Shown here piece by piece: positions 33,361 to 41,700 of a stretch of DNA of 64,000 nt. Numbering within the stretch: position 1 is the stretch's first letter; each line of letters opens with the position of its first letter. The notes below the pieces were generated by a model, which had not been told where the DNA came from, did not search any database, and saw nothing but the letters and a program-made list of their open reading frames with translations. The translations under genes were made by a program, and so were the position numbers. The stretch is taken from the NCBI GenBank assembly GCA_034666985.1, contig JAXDKS010000043.1:62001-126000 (forward strand). The letters run 5' to 3'. The stretch is from DATARR01 sp034666985. GTDB lineage: Bacteria > Acidobacteriota > Thermoanaerobaculia > Multivoradales > UBA5704.

Positions 33361-34095
33361 ATGGGTCTCAAGGAAGTCCTCAGCAAAATGAAGCTCGTGG
33401 AGATGGACCCGGACGAGAGCGTCGCTCCCGTCGTGCCGGTGCCGTCCGCCAAGCCGTCCCCGCCGGGGCCGCCCGCCGACATCCGGGACCTGCTCGGGAC
33501 CCTGCCGGAGCCTCCGGCCATCGACGAGAGCAAGCTGCCAGGCGCCCAGGGGGACGATGGCGACGCCGACATTCCCGATTTCGCGGCCATCTACCGGGCC
33601 GCCGGGGTGAACGATCCCGTCCACGGCTACACGGCCTACAAGGTGCTGGAGATCTTCGCCTCGCCGGGCTTCGCCTCCCTGGATGCCCGGGCCAAGGCGG
33701 CGGCCCTCACCGGCTTTCTCAACATGAACCCCTCCGGACCGGTGCCGGTCACCGACATCGTCCAGGACGCCGTCCGCCGCGACCAGGCGCTGGACAAGTT
33801 CGAGGAGTTCCTGCGCGGCAAACAGACCTCCCGCTCCGATCAGATCGACAAGGACAACGCCCAGCTCCAGGCGGAGATCGACGAGGTCACCCGCCGCAAC
33901 CGGGAGAAGATGGAGGCCAACCGCCTCGCTCTCGAGGCGGAGCAGGCCAAGCTCTCCCGCTGGCTGGTGATCAAGCGCGCCGAGGAGCGCAAGCTGTACG
34001 ACGCCGTCAACCCGTTCGTCGAGGCGAATCCCATCTCGACCGCGGAATCGCCCCGTCCCGCGGCCCCCGCCGCGCCGGAGGCGCACCCGAAATAG
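33361..34095 (+). CDS. hypothetical coiled-coil protein of the PspA-AAA module
   Basis: 244 aa, cytoplasmic, no signal peptide. A Pro/Asp-rich N-terminal segment is followed by a helical domain (PDFAAIYRAAGVNDPVHGYT, then YKVLEIFASPGFASLDARAK) and a coiled coil at about residues 150-215 (QIDKDNAQLQAEIDEVTRRN). I do not know the family. It is 61 bp upstream of pspA in an apparent three-gene operon and probably interacts with PspA or the AAA+ protein. Confidence 0.75.
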   Translation: MGLKEVLSKMKLVEMDPDESVAPVVPVPSAKPSPPGPPADIRDLLGTLPEPPAIDESKLPGAQGDDGDADIPDFAAIYRAAGVNDPVHGYTAYKVLEIFASPGFASLDARAKAAALTGFLNMNPSGPVPVTDIVQDAVRRDQALDKFEEFLRGKQTSRSDQIDKDNAQLQAEIDEVTRRNREKMEANRLALEAEQAKLSRWLVIKRAEERKLYDAVNPFVEANPISTAESPRPAAPAAPEAHPK

Positions 34096-34156
34096 GAGCC
34101 GGCCGGCCGCGCCGCCGTAGTGCGGAGATGCCACGGGCCCATCCCAGGAGACCGCC

Positions 34157-34915
34157 ATGTTCGAACGCCTCGCCCGAGTCTTCAAGTCGTGGATCGGCTA
34201 CTTCATCTCCTTCGCCGAGGACCCGGAGGTCATGCTCCAGGAATCCATTGAGGAGATGCGCAACACCCTTCCCAAGCTGAACCAGATCCTGATCACCACC
34301 CGGGCCACGGTCATCCGCCTGGAGCAGGGAAAGGAGGCGCTGGAGCGCCGGGAAAAGCAGCTCGTCAATTCGATCAAAGCCGCCCTCACTGAGGGGAGCC
34401 CCGAGTCCCGCCGCCTCGCCGAGGACGACGCCGCCAGCCTGCAGCAGGTCCGCCAGGAGCTGCAGACGACCACCGACCAGCTCGCGACGGCCAGCAAGGC
34501 CTTCGAGAACGCCCAGATCACGGTGGAGGACATCAAGCAGAAGTTGCGGCAGAAGATGGAGGAGAGCCGCAAGGCGATCACCGAGTCGAAGAATGCCTCG
34601 GCGCTCAGGAACGCCGCCTCGGCGATCGCCGAGCTCGACACCTACGGCACCGCCGCCACCACCGACAAGTACCTGGACGAGATCCGGCAGCGCTCGGCCG
34701 AGGCCAAGGCCGCGGTCGAGGTGGCCACCGGCGGCCTTGACGTCGAGCGCATCAAGAATGAGCGCAAGGCCCGCCAGCTTCAGGCTCAGAGCGTGCTCTC
34801 GGAGTTCGAGGTCGAGATGGGCCTGAAGAAGCCCGATACCGTCCGTGAGGCCGCGCCGTTCCCCACTCAACCCACCGGCCAAGCCACGCCCCAGAAGCTG
34901 CCGGACGCGGGCTAG
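34157..34915 (+). CDS. pspA: PspA/IM30 (Vipp1) family membrane-stress protein
   Basis: 252 aa, almost entirely coiled coil, with the family N-terminus (MFERLARVFKSWIGYFISFAEDPEVMLQESIEEM) split here as amphipathic helix and first hairpin. PspA oligomers bind stressed inner membranes and limit proton leakage. AGGAGA precedes ATG 34157. There is no pspF, pspB or pspC nearby; instead the partners are a coiled-coil protein and a large AAA+ ATPase, a different arrangement from the Escherichia coli system. Confidence 0.88.
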   Translation: MFERLARVFKSWIGYFISFAEDPEVMLQESIEEMRNTLPKLNQILITTRATVIRLEQGKEALERREKQLVNSIKAALTEGSPESRRLAEDDAASLQQVRQELQTTTDQLATASKAFENAQITVEDIKQKLRQKMEESRKAITESKNASALRNAASAIAELDTYGTAATTDKYLDEIRQRSAEAKAAVEVATGGLDVERIKNERKARQLQAQSVLSEFEVEMGLKKPDTVREAAPFPTQPTGQATPQKLPDAG

Positions 34916-34939
34916 AGGTCGAGGCGATCAGATCTGACG

Positions 34940-36700
34940 ATGGCCACTGAAGTCATCCCCTCTCCGCCGGTGTTCCTGGATTCGCTCCCGCCCTGGGCGT
35001 CGGAGCTGGTCCGCTGCGCCAACGCCAAGCAGGCGAACACCTTCGTCCTCCACGGCGTGCCGGCCGACCTGGTGCCGGTGCGCGGCTCGGCGGGGCTGCG
35101 CTTCCTGTCGCTCGACGACTTCATGGTGCAGCAGCTCTTCGCCGGCTGGCCGTCGATCGTCACCTACAACCGCGCCGAGGGGCTGGGCTTCGCCACTCCG
35201 GGGGCGCGCAGCCACTTCCAGGCCTTCCTCAAGGGTTACGACGCCGTCCACGGCACGAGCTGGATGGACGGCCTCCCCCGCGACGCGCCCAACTGCTTCG
35301 CCCTGCTCGACTCCTACTACCTGCAATGCGCCTCCAGCCAGCCTGCCCGGCCTGTGGTGCTCCTGCTGCCGTTCGCCGAGACGATCGTGCCCGCCGCCGA
35401 GGTGGCCTACCGCACGCCGGAGGACCGGGCCGTGCTGGTCTATCTGCGGAAGTGGTCGCAGGACCCGGTGCTGCTGGCCAAGAACGTCGTCGTCGTCCTG
35501 GTGACGGAGAGCCTGGCCGAGCTCGATCCCAAGCTGGTGCGCTCCCACTCCACGCGGGAGGTCGAGATCCTGCGGCCCGATCCGGCCGAGCGGCTCACCT
35601 ATCTGGAAGCCGTGCGCTCCCCCGACTGGTACGCGAAGAAATCGGACCTGCCGCCGCAGCGCCTGGCCGAGCTGACGGCCGGTATGACCCGGGTGCAGAT
35701 CGGCCAACTTCTGGAGGGTGCCGACGCCAATGGCGACCACCTCACCCGCGAGCGGGTGCGGGCGATGAAGAAGGAGGTCATCGAGACCGAGGGGCTGGGC
35801 CTGCTGGAGTACGTCGAGCCGAAGTACGACCTCTCCATGGTGGCGGGCATGCCGGCGGTCAAGGACCGGCTGCGCCGCGCCGCCCGCGCCATCGCCCGGG
35901 GGAACCCGGCCGCTGTGCCGATGGGGTACCTGATCTGCGGCCCGGTGGGGAGCGCCAAGACCTTCCTCGTCGAGTGCTTCGCCAACGAGATCGGCTTCCC
36001 GTGCGTCAAGCTGAAGAACTTCCGCTCCATGTGGGTGGGGGCCACGGAGTCCAACCTGGAGCGGATCCTGAAGATCCTCGCCTCCCTCACTCCCGTGGGC
36101 GTGGTGGTGGATGAGGCCGACGCCGCCCTGGGCAACCGCGACCAGCAGGGGGACTCGGGCACTCAGAACCGCGTCTTCGCCCAGATCGCCGCCTTCATGG
36201 GCGACACCCGCTACCGCGGCAAGATCCTCTGGTTCCTGATCACCGCCCGGCCGGACCTGCTGCCCATCGACCTCAAGCGCCAGGGCCGGGCCGAGGAGCA
36301 CATCCCCCTCTTCTACCCCGAGACGGCGGCCGAGTACGACGAGATATACCGCGTGATGGTGAAGAAGCTGGGCCTCAAGACCGCGGTGACCTCGATCGCC
36401 GACGTGGCGACCGAGGACCAGTATCTGGGCCTCTCCGGCTCGGACCTCGAAGCCGTCCTGGTGCGCGCCACCCTGGAAGCGGAGGCGGCCGAGTCGTCCG
36501 AGCTGAAGCCCGAGCATCTCCAGAAGGCGTTCAGCGATTTCATCCCGCCCATCAACTCGCGGGAGCGGGAGATGCAGATTCTCTGCGCCGTGCTGGAAAG
36601 CACCAGCCGCGAGCTCCTGCCGGAGCGTTTCCGCACCCTCGACCGCGGCGCCATCCAGGCGCGGGTCAACGAGATCAAGCGGGAATTGCGGCTGATCTAG
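34940..36700 (+). CDS. AAA+ ATPase of the PspA module, variant Walker A
   Basis: 586 aa. An N-terminal ~270-residue domain resembles an inactive AAA-like fold (VVLLLPFAETIVP, VVVVLVTESLAELDPKLV). The C-terminal AAA+ domain has Walker A GPVGSAKTF (residues 334-342, with Ser-Ala replacing the usual Thr-Gly), Walker B VGVVVDEADAAL (Asp391-Glu392) and a FLITARPDLLPIDLKRQGR sensor/arginine region. Located 24 bp after pspA. It probably remodels PspA oligomers or another membrane-associated client. Its TAG stop shares CTAG with the convergent phosphatase. Confidence 0.85.
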   Translation: MATEVIPSPPVFLDSLPPWASELVRCANAKQANTFVLHGVPADLVPVRGSAGLRFLSLDDFMVQQLFAGWPSIVTYNRAEGLGFATPGARSHFQAFLKGYDAVHGTSWMDGLPRDAPNCFALLDSYYLQCASSQPARPVVLLLPFAETIVPAAEVAYRTPEDRAVLVYLRKWSQDPVLLAKNVVVVLVTESLAELDPKLVRSHSTREVEILRPDPAERLTYLEAVRSPDWYAKKSDLPPQRLAELTAGMTRVQIGQLLEGADANGDHLTRERVRAMKKEVIETEGLGLLEYVEPKYDLSMVAGMPAVKDRLRRAARAIARGNPAAVPMGYLICGPVGSAKTFLVECFANEIGFPCVKLKNFRSMWVGATESNLERILKILASLTPVGVVVDEADAALGNRDQQGDSGTQNRVFAQIAAFMGDTRYRGKILWFLITARPDLLPIDLKRQGRAEEHIPLFYPETAAEYDEIYRVMVKKLGLKTAVTSIADVATEDQYLGLSGSDLEAVLVRATLEAEAAESSELKPEHLQKAFSDFIPPINSREREMQILCAVLESTSRELLPERFRTLDRGAIQARVNEIKRELRLI

Positions 36701-38997
36701 ACCCGCTTCACCACCACCACCGTCGTATCGTCCTCCTGCTCGACGCTGCCGCGGTAGAGGCGCCAGTCCGCCAGTAATCCTTCGAGGATCTCCTCGGCGG
36801 GCTTGCCGGCGAGGTTGTGCAGCACCTCCCGCGGGCGCTCATAGCCGTAGGAGGCGGCCCGCACGTCGGTCGCTTCGAAGAGACCGTCGGAGCAGAAGAC
36901 CAGGGCGGCCCCGGCAGGGATCTCTACATCCGTGTCCCCGTATTCGCGTTTCGGCCCCTGGCCCAGGGGGAGGCCGGCGAGGGGGATCTCGGAGACCTCG
37001 CCCTCGGCGCTCAGCAGGGCGTAGGGATGGCCGGCGTTGGTGAGGCGCCCTCTTCCTGTCTTGGGATCGAGCCGCAGTAGGGCCAGGGTGGTGAAGTGGC
37101 GATGGGCGTTGCGCCGCAGCACGCGGTCCACCCGTTGCAGGATGCCGCTCGGGGTCTGGCTGGCGGCGACCAGGCTGGAGAGGGCGGCGACCGTCATGGC
37201 CTGGGCGATCGAGCAGGAGTAGCCATGGCCGGCCACGTCGCCGGCAGCGATCCAGAGTTGGCCTTCCTCGTCCTCGATGAAATCGTAGAGGTCGCCGCCG
37301 GCTTCGGTGGCGAGCAGCGAGCGGGCCGCGATCTCCCAGCCCGGAGGCTGGGGGATGGTCTTGGGCAGCAGGCCCACCTGCATGCGGGCGAGCAGGTCCA
37401 TCTCATATTGCAGCCGCCGCTCCTCCTCGATGCGCCGCATGAACGCCGGCTGCTTGAGCCGGTCGAGCTCCGTCTCGGCCGGCCGGCGCAGCCCCACGAA
37501 GCCGAGGACGAGGAGGAGGGCCGGAGCGCCCGCAGTCACCGCGAGGGAGACCGGGAGCCAGGTCGGGTAGTGAGACGCGAAGGCCGCGCCCTGGAGCAGA
37601 TAGGCGCAGACGGCGGCGATGAGCCCGGCCGCGAGGCCCGCCCGCCGGCAGACGGCGACGAGCACGCCGACCGCCGCCACGTTCACCGCCGCCTGGAAAG
37701 CGACCGGATGGATCGAGGAGAACGGAATCGCCAGCCCGGCGGCGACCGTGGCGGCCGCGAGGGCCCAGCGTGCGGGCACGTACCGCCAGGCGAGACCCAT
37801 CGCCAAGGCAACTCCGCCGGCGAGCAGGACACCGTCGTTGAACGGGGTCTGGACGCCAAAGAGGGGGAGGCGCAGGCTGTCGTCGCCGGGCCAGGCTCCC
37901 GGCAGACGCGCCGCCACGGCTTCGACTCCCAGGCGCAGGCCGGCAAGCACGGCGCCGAAAGCGACGCCGTAGAGGAGCGCACGGCCGCCGCGGGGTCCCA
38001 ACCGGCCGGTGCGCAGGGCGTCGAGGCTCACGGCCGAACCCGGCTGTGCCGAGCGTAGGTACGACTCGCCAGTGGACCAGACGACGAAGGCCCAGAGAGC
38101 GAGGAACAACGCGCCGAGCAATTGCAAGGCTCCCGTCCAACTCGGGTCGGCCGCCAGGGTGGGCACGGCCGCTGCCACCAGGAGGATCAGACCCAGCCCC
38201 GCACCGCCACGGAGATCGATCCGGCGCCGGCCGATCAGGACGAAGAAGAGGCCGAGGGCGGTGACGCAGCCGGCGAGCAGAGGGATCGCCTCCAGCACCA
38301 CCTTGGCGACCGTCCCCGCGGTGGTGTCCTTCTCCCCGGCTGCCGGCCCCGCGAGCTGCCGGCTGAGGATGAGGGAGCCGCCGGGCAACGGCGTCACGTC
38401 GATGCTCTGCGGCGGCTGGCTTCCCACCACGGGAAAACGCGAGCCTGGAGAGCTGCCGACGCCGCCCGGTCCTGCCGGCCCGAGACTCTCACCGGGGCGC
38501 AGGAGGAGCCGCGAGAACCGGACCTGCTCCGCCATCGAGGCCGTAGGCTTCCGCCGCATGGCGCCGGTGACGACCTCCCCCGTCCCTCCCCAGACGAGGT
38601 TGAGGAGATCGCCCGAAGGGAGGAATTGGACGATCAACTCGTGCCCGTCCCCGCCTTTCCCGACGCCCGCCTGGCGTCCCTTGTGCTGCACCCGGAGGAC
38701 CAGGCCGCCGCCCAGGTCCGCGGCCTGCTTGGCCGTCAACCGGTCAAGCGTCGCCTCGTCGCCGCGCAGTTTCTGCTCAGGCTTGCTGAACGAGACCTTG
38801 GGCATGCCGGGATCGAGGCGGATCTCCGCCACGCGCGCCAGCTCCTGGTAGCGCTGGACGAAGAACGACCGCGACGGCAGGGGAGCGGACTGCCACTCGG
38901 GCAGCCACTGCCGCGCCAGGATCACTCCGGTCGCGAAGATCAGCGCGCCGACGGCGAGGGCCAGGAGGGGGCGGAGACGGCTGGTTCGGGAGGTCAT
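36697..38997 (-). CDS. membrane-bound PP2C/SpoIIE serine phosphatase
   Basis: 766 aa. A signal anchor, a ~200-residue extracytoplasmic region, about ten hydrophobic segments (residues ~230-500) and a cytoplasmic SpoIIE domain: LDLLARMQVGLLPKTIPQP written here as a fragment (LLARMQVGLLPKTIPQPPGW), EAGGDLYDFIEDEEGQLW, GDVAGHGYSCSIAQ, CSDGLFEATD. It should dephosphorylate a STAS-type target in response to an envelope signal; possible targets are the STAS protein at 12586 or one elsewhere. It converges on the PspA-AAA operon. Confidence 0.85.
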   Translation of the reverse strand: MTSRTSRLRPLLALAVGALIFATGVILARQWLPEWQSAPLPSRSFFVQRYQELARVAEIRLDPGMPKVSFSKPEQKLRGDEATLDRLTAKQAADLGGGLVLRVQHKGRQAGVGKGGDGHELIVQFLPSGDLLNLVWGGTGEVVTGAMRRKPTASMAEQVRFSRLLLRPGESLGPAGPGGVGSSPGSRFPVVGSQPPQSIDVTPLPGGSLILSRQLAGPAAGEKDTTAGTVAKVVLEAIPLLAGCVTALGLFFVLIGRRRIDLRGGAGLGLILLVAAAVPTLAADPSWTGALQLLGALFLALWAFVVWSTGESYLRSAQPGSAVSLDALRTGRLGPRGGRALLYGVAFGAVLAGLRLGVEAVAARLPGAWPGDDSLRLPLFGVQTPFNDGVLLAGGVALAMGLAWRYVPARWALAAATVAAGLAIPFSSIHPVAFQAAVNVAAVGVLVAVCRRAGLAAGLIAAVCAYLLQGAAFASHYPTWLPVSLAVTAGAPALLLVLGFVGLRRPAETELDRLKQPAFMRRIEEERRLQYEMDLLARMQVGLLPKTIPQPPGWEIAARSLLATEAGGDLYDFIEDEEGQLWIAAGDVAGHGYSCSIAQAMTVAALSSLVAASQTPSGILQRVDRVLRRNAHRHFTTLALLRLDPKTGRGRLTNAGHPYALLSAEGEVSEIPLAGLPLGQGPKREYGDTDVEIPAGAALVFCSDGLFEATDVRAASYGYERPREVLHNLAGKPAEEILEGLLADWRLYRGSVEQEDDTTVVVVKRV

Positions 38998-39111
38998 CCT
39001 GAAGAAGACTACGGCAAATCGGGCTTCGAGTTCTGGGCTTGCCCCAGCGGTTTGCTAGAATCCCCCGCTCGCGCAGCTCTGCCAACCCTCAACCCGGAAC
39101 CGGTCAACGCC

Positions 39112-41274
39112 ATGACGAAGATTCGAATTCTGTCCTCTGTCCTCCTCGCCCTGCTGGCGCTCGCCGCTCCGCTCGCGGCGCAGCAGCCGCCCAAGAAGCT
39201 GATCATCCTTGGCTTCGACGGCGCCGACGCCAAGCTGACCCAGCAGTGGATGGACGAGGGCAAGTTGCCGAATCTCGCCAGGCTGCGCGGCCAGGGCACC
39301 TTCTCGCCCCTGCGGCCCACCATCCCGTCGCAGACGCCCGTCTCCTGGTCCACGTTCGCGACCGGCTTGAACCCCGGCCGGCACGGCGTGTTCGACTTCC
39401 TGAAGCGGAACCCCAAGACGTATGTCCCTACTTTCGCCGCCGGCGAGGAGGGAAAGGAGGATTTCCTCTTCGGCAGGAACAACGGCCCGTTCGTGGGCCT
39501 CCTCGCCGGTGTGGCCATGGCCCTGCTCCTGCTGTTGATCCTCAAGCTCTTCCGCCTGCGCACGGCCGTAGCGGCCGGCGTCGCCGTCGTCCTGGGGATC
39601 GCCGCCGGTATCGGCGCGGGAGTGGCGGCGGCCCGCCTGCTGCCCGTCTCCCGGCCCATCGCCATCAACAACCAGCATGGCGACACCTTCTGGAAGCTCC
39701 TGGGCCAGGCCGGCAAGCGGGTGCGGGTGATGCGCATCCCGGTGACCTTCCCGCCCAAGGAGTTCGAGCACGGCGAGCTGCTCTCGGGCCTGGGCGTCCC
39801 CGACCTCTCGAAGCGCATCGGCAAGCCGTTCTACTTCACCTCCGAGCTGTTCTTCACCCCCAAGGGGGGAGGCGACTTCAAGGTCGAGGTGGTGGAGCTG
39901 GTGGACAACCGGGGCACCATCGAGACCGAGATCAAGGAAGTGCCCAACGAGCTGTTCCGCAAGAAGGGTAGCGCCCTCGAGCACCTCAAGATCCCCCTGA
40001 CCCTGACCGTGGCTCCGGACCGCAAGAGCCTGCGCCTCCAGTACCAGGACACCGACCTCACCCTGAAGCCGGGCCAGTGGAGCGACTGGGTGCGCTTCAC
40101 CTTCGCCTTCAACTCGCTGCTCAAAGTCCAGGGGATCGGCAAGTTCAAGCTGCTCGCCCTCGATCCCGAGATCAAGCTCTACCTGTCGCCCATCGACTTC
40201 GACCCCGAGCACCTGCCGCTCGGTTTCAACGTCACGGCGCCCGCGAGCTTCGTCCAGGACCTGACGAAAGAGCACGGCCTGTTCAAGACCCGGGGATGGA
40301 TGATCGACACCTGGTCGCCCACCTCCGGCACCATCGACGAGCAGACCTTCCTCGAAGAAGTCAAGATGACGGTGGACAAGGACCGGGAGATCCTGAACGG
40401 CGCCCTCGCCAAGGACGACTGGGATGTCCTCGTCCACTACTTCGAGTTCACCGACCGGGTGCAGCACATGATGTTCCGGTACTTCGATCCCAAGCACCCG
40501 CTCTACACCGCCGACGGAGCGGCGAAGTGGGGAGGCTCGATCCTCCAGGCCTACCAGGACATGGACAAGATCGTGGGCGAGACCCTGCAGAAGCGGCCGG
40601 ACGCGGCGATCATGGTCGTCTCCGACCACGGCTTCGCCTCCTTCCGCCGCGGCATGAACTACAACACCTGGCTGGTGAAGAACGGCTTCATGACCCTGAA
40701 CGGCCAGGAGGCCAAGCGGATGAACCTGGAGGACCTCTTCGAGCAGGGCAACTTCTTCGTCAACGTCGACTGGTCGAAGACCAGGGCCTACGCTCTGGGT
40801 CTCGGGCAGATCTACGTCAACCAGGTCGGCCGCGAGGCGAAGGGGATCGTCCATCCGGGCGAGGAGTACAAGACCGTGACGGCCCAGATCAAGGCAGGGC
40901 TCGAGGCCTTCGTGGACGAAGAGACAGGGGAGCGACCCGTGGCCCACGTCTTCACCCGCGACGAGGCGTACAACGGGGTCTACGATCCGGTGCTGATCCC
41001 CGACCTCATCCCCTCCAACAGCGAGGGCTACCGCGTGGGCTGGCAGGACAGCCTGGGCGGCATCGGCAAGACGATCGTCGAGCCCAACCTGGACATCTGG
41101 AGCGGCGACCACTGCTCGGTCTACCCTCCCCTGGTGCAGGGCATCCTCTTCAGCAGCTTCAAAATGAACGCCCCGAACGGCGCCTACATGGGCGACGTGA
41201 TGCCGACGATCCTCGACCTGTACAAGGTCAAGCCGACGACGAACCTGGACGGGAAGAGCCTGCTGGTCAAATAG
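39112..41274 (+). CDS. alkaline phosphatase-superfamily phosphodiesterase/sulfatase-like protein, exported
   Basis: 720 aa with a signal peptide (ILSSVLLALLALAAPLAAQQ). The metal/nucleophile region KLIILGFDGADAKLTQQW and PTIPSQTPVSWSTFATGLNPGRHGVFDFL (given as two parts of one motif: PTIPSQTPVSWSTF, GLNPGRHGVFDFL) and MVVSDHGFASFRRGMNY are typical of the AP-superfamily nucleotide-pyrophosphatase/phosphodiesterase branch. An internal hydrophobic pair (FVGLLAGVAMALLLLLIL; VAVVLGIAAGIGAGVAAA) suggests additional membrane contact. Substrate unknown. A small cupin gene follows by 8 bp. Confidence 0.85.
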   Translation: MTKIRILSSVLLALLALAAPLAAQQPPKKLIILGFDGADAKLTQQWMDEGKLPNLARLRGQGTFSPLRPTIPSQTPVSWSTFATGLNPGRHGVFDFLKRNPKTYVPTFAAGEEGKEDFLFGRNNGPFVGLLAGVAMALLLLLILKLFRLRTAVAAGVAVVLGIAAGIGAGVAAARLLPVSRPIAINNQHGDTFWKLLGQAGKRVRVMRIPVTFPPKEFEHGELLSGLGVPDLSKRIGKPFYFTSELFFTPKGGGDFKVEVVELVDNRGTIETEIKEVPNELFRKKGSALEHLKIPLTLTVAPDRKSLRLQYQDTDLTLKPGQWSDWVRFTFAFNSLLKVQGIGKFKLLALDPEIKLYLSPIDFDPEHLPLGFNVTAPASFVQDLTKEHGLFKTRGWMIDTWSPTSGTIDEQTFLEEVKMTVDKDREILNGALAKDDWDVLVHYFEFTDRVQHMMFRYFDPKHPLYTADGAAKWGGSILQAYQDMDKIVGETLQKRPDAAIMVVSDHGFASFRRGMNYNTWLVKNGFMTLNGQEAKRMNLEDLFEQGNFFVNVDWSKTRAYALGLGQIYVNQVGREAKGIVHPGEEYKTVTAQIKAGLEAFVDEETGERPVAHVFTRDEAYNGVYDPVLIPDLIPSNSEGYRVGWQDSLGGIGKTIVEPNLDIWSGDHCSVYPPLVQGILFSSFKMNAPNGAYMGDVMPTILDLYKVKPTTNLDGKSLLVK

Positions 41275-41282
41275 GAGCGAAG

Positions 41283-41645
41283 ATGCCGAGACTGATCGAG
41301 CAGCCGACCGTCATCGCTGCGGCCGGCAACAAGCCGAAGCGGATCGAGGAGTACGCCGGCCGGGTGAGCTCGGGCCATGCCAGGGTGAGCATCGCCCGCA
41401 TGGTCTCCCCCGAGGGCTGGCAGGAGCCCGGCCAGCGGCCCGAGTTCGAGGAGATCACCGTTGTCCTCAAGGGTATGATCCGCGTCGAGCACGAGGGTGG
41501 CGTCCTCGACGTGCGTGCGGGCCAGGCCGTGGTGTCCGTTCCCGGCGAGTGGGTGCGCTACAGCAGCCCCGAGCCGGGTGGGGCCGAGTACATTGCCGTC
41601 TGCCTGCCGGCGTTCTCGCCGGTGATCGTGCACCGGGACGACTGA
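41283..41645 (+). CDS. cupin-domain protein
   Basis: 120 aa small cupin: EFEEITVVLKGMIRVEHEGG and VRAGQAVVSVPGEWVRYSSP are the two cupin motifs. Metal-ligand His residues of classical cupins are largely missing, so catalysis is doubtful. AGGAG precedes ATG, and it is 8 bp after the phosphodiesterase gene, so both are co-transcribed. Role unknown. Confidence 0.8.
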   Translation: MPRLIEQPTVIAAAGNKPKRIEEYAGRVSSGHARVSIARMVSPEGWQEPGQRPEFEEITVVLKGMIRVEHEGGVLDVRAGQAVVSVPGEWVRYSSPEPGGAEYIAVCLPAFSPVIVHRDD

Positions 41646-41646
41646 A

Positions 41647-41678
41647 AACGAAAACCCGGCGACCTCGCGACCGCCGGG
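41647..41678 (-). terminator. intrinsic terminator of the isoamylase gene
   Basis: On the minus strand CCCGGCG-(10-nt loop)-CGCCGGG is followed by TTTTCGTTTTC, 22 nt after the isoamylase stop. It overlaps the 3' end of the convergent cupin transcript and may also stop that one. Confidence 0.7.
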
Positions 41679-41700
41679 CTTCATCATCCTTCAAGATCCC

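Noticed and set aside
36697..38997. Long plus-strand frames opposite the phosphatase gene
   Set aside because: They are antisense shadows of a high-GC coding region with no recognisable motifs.
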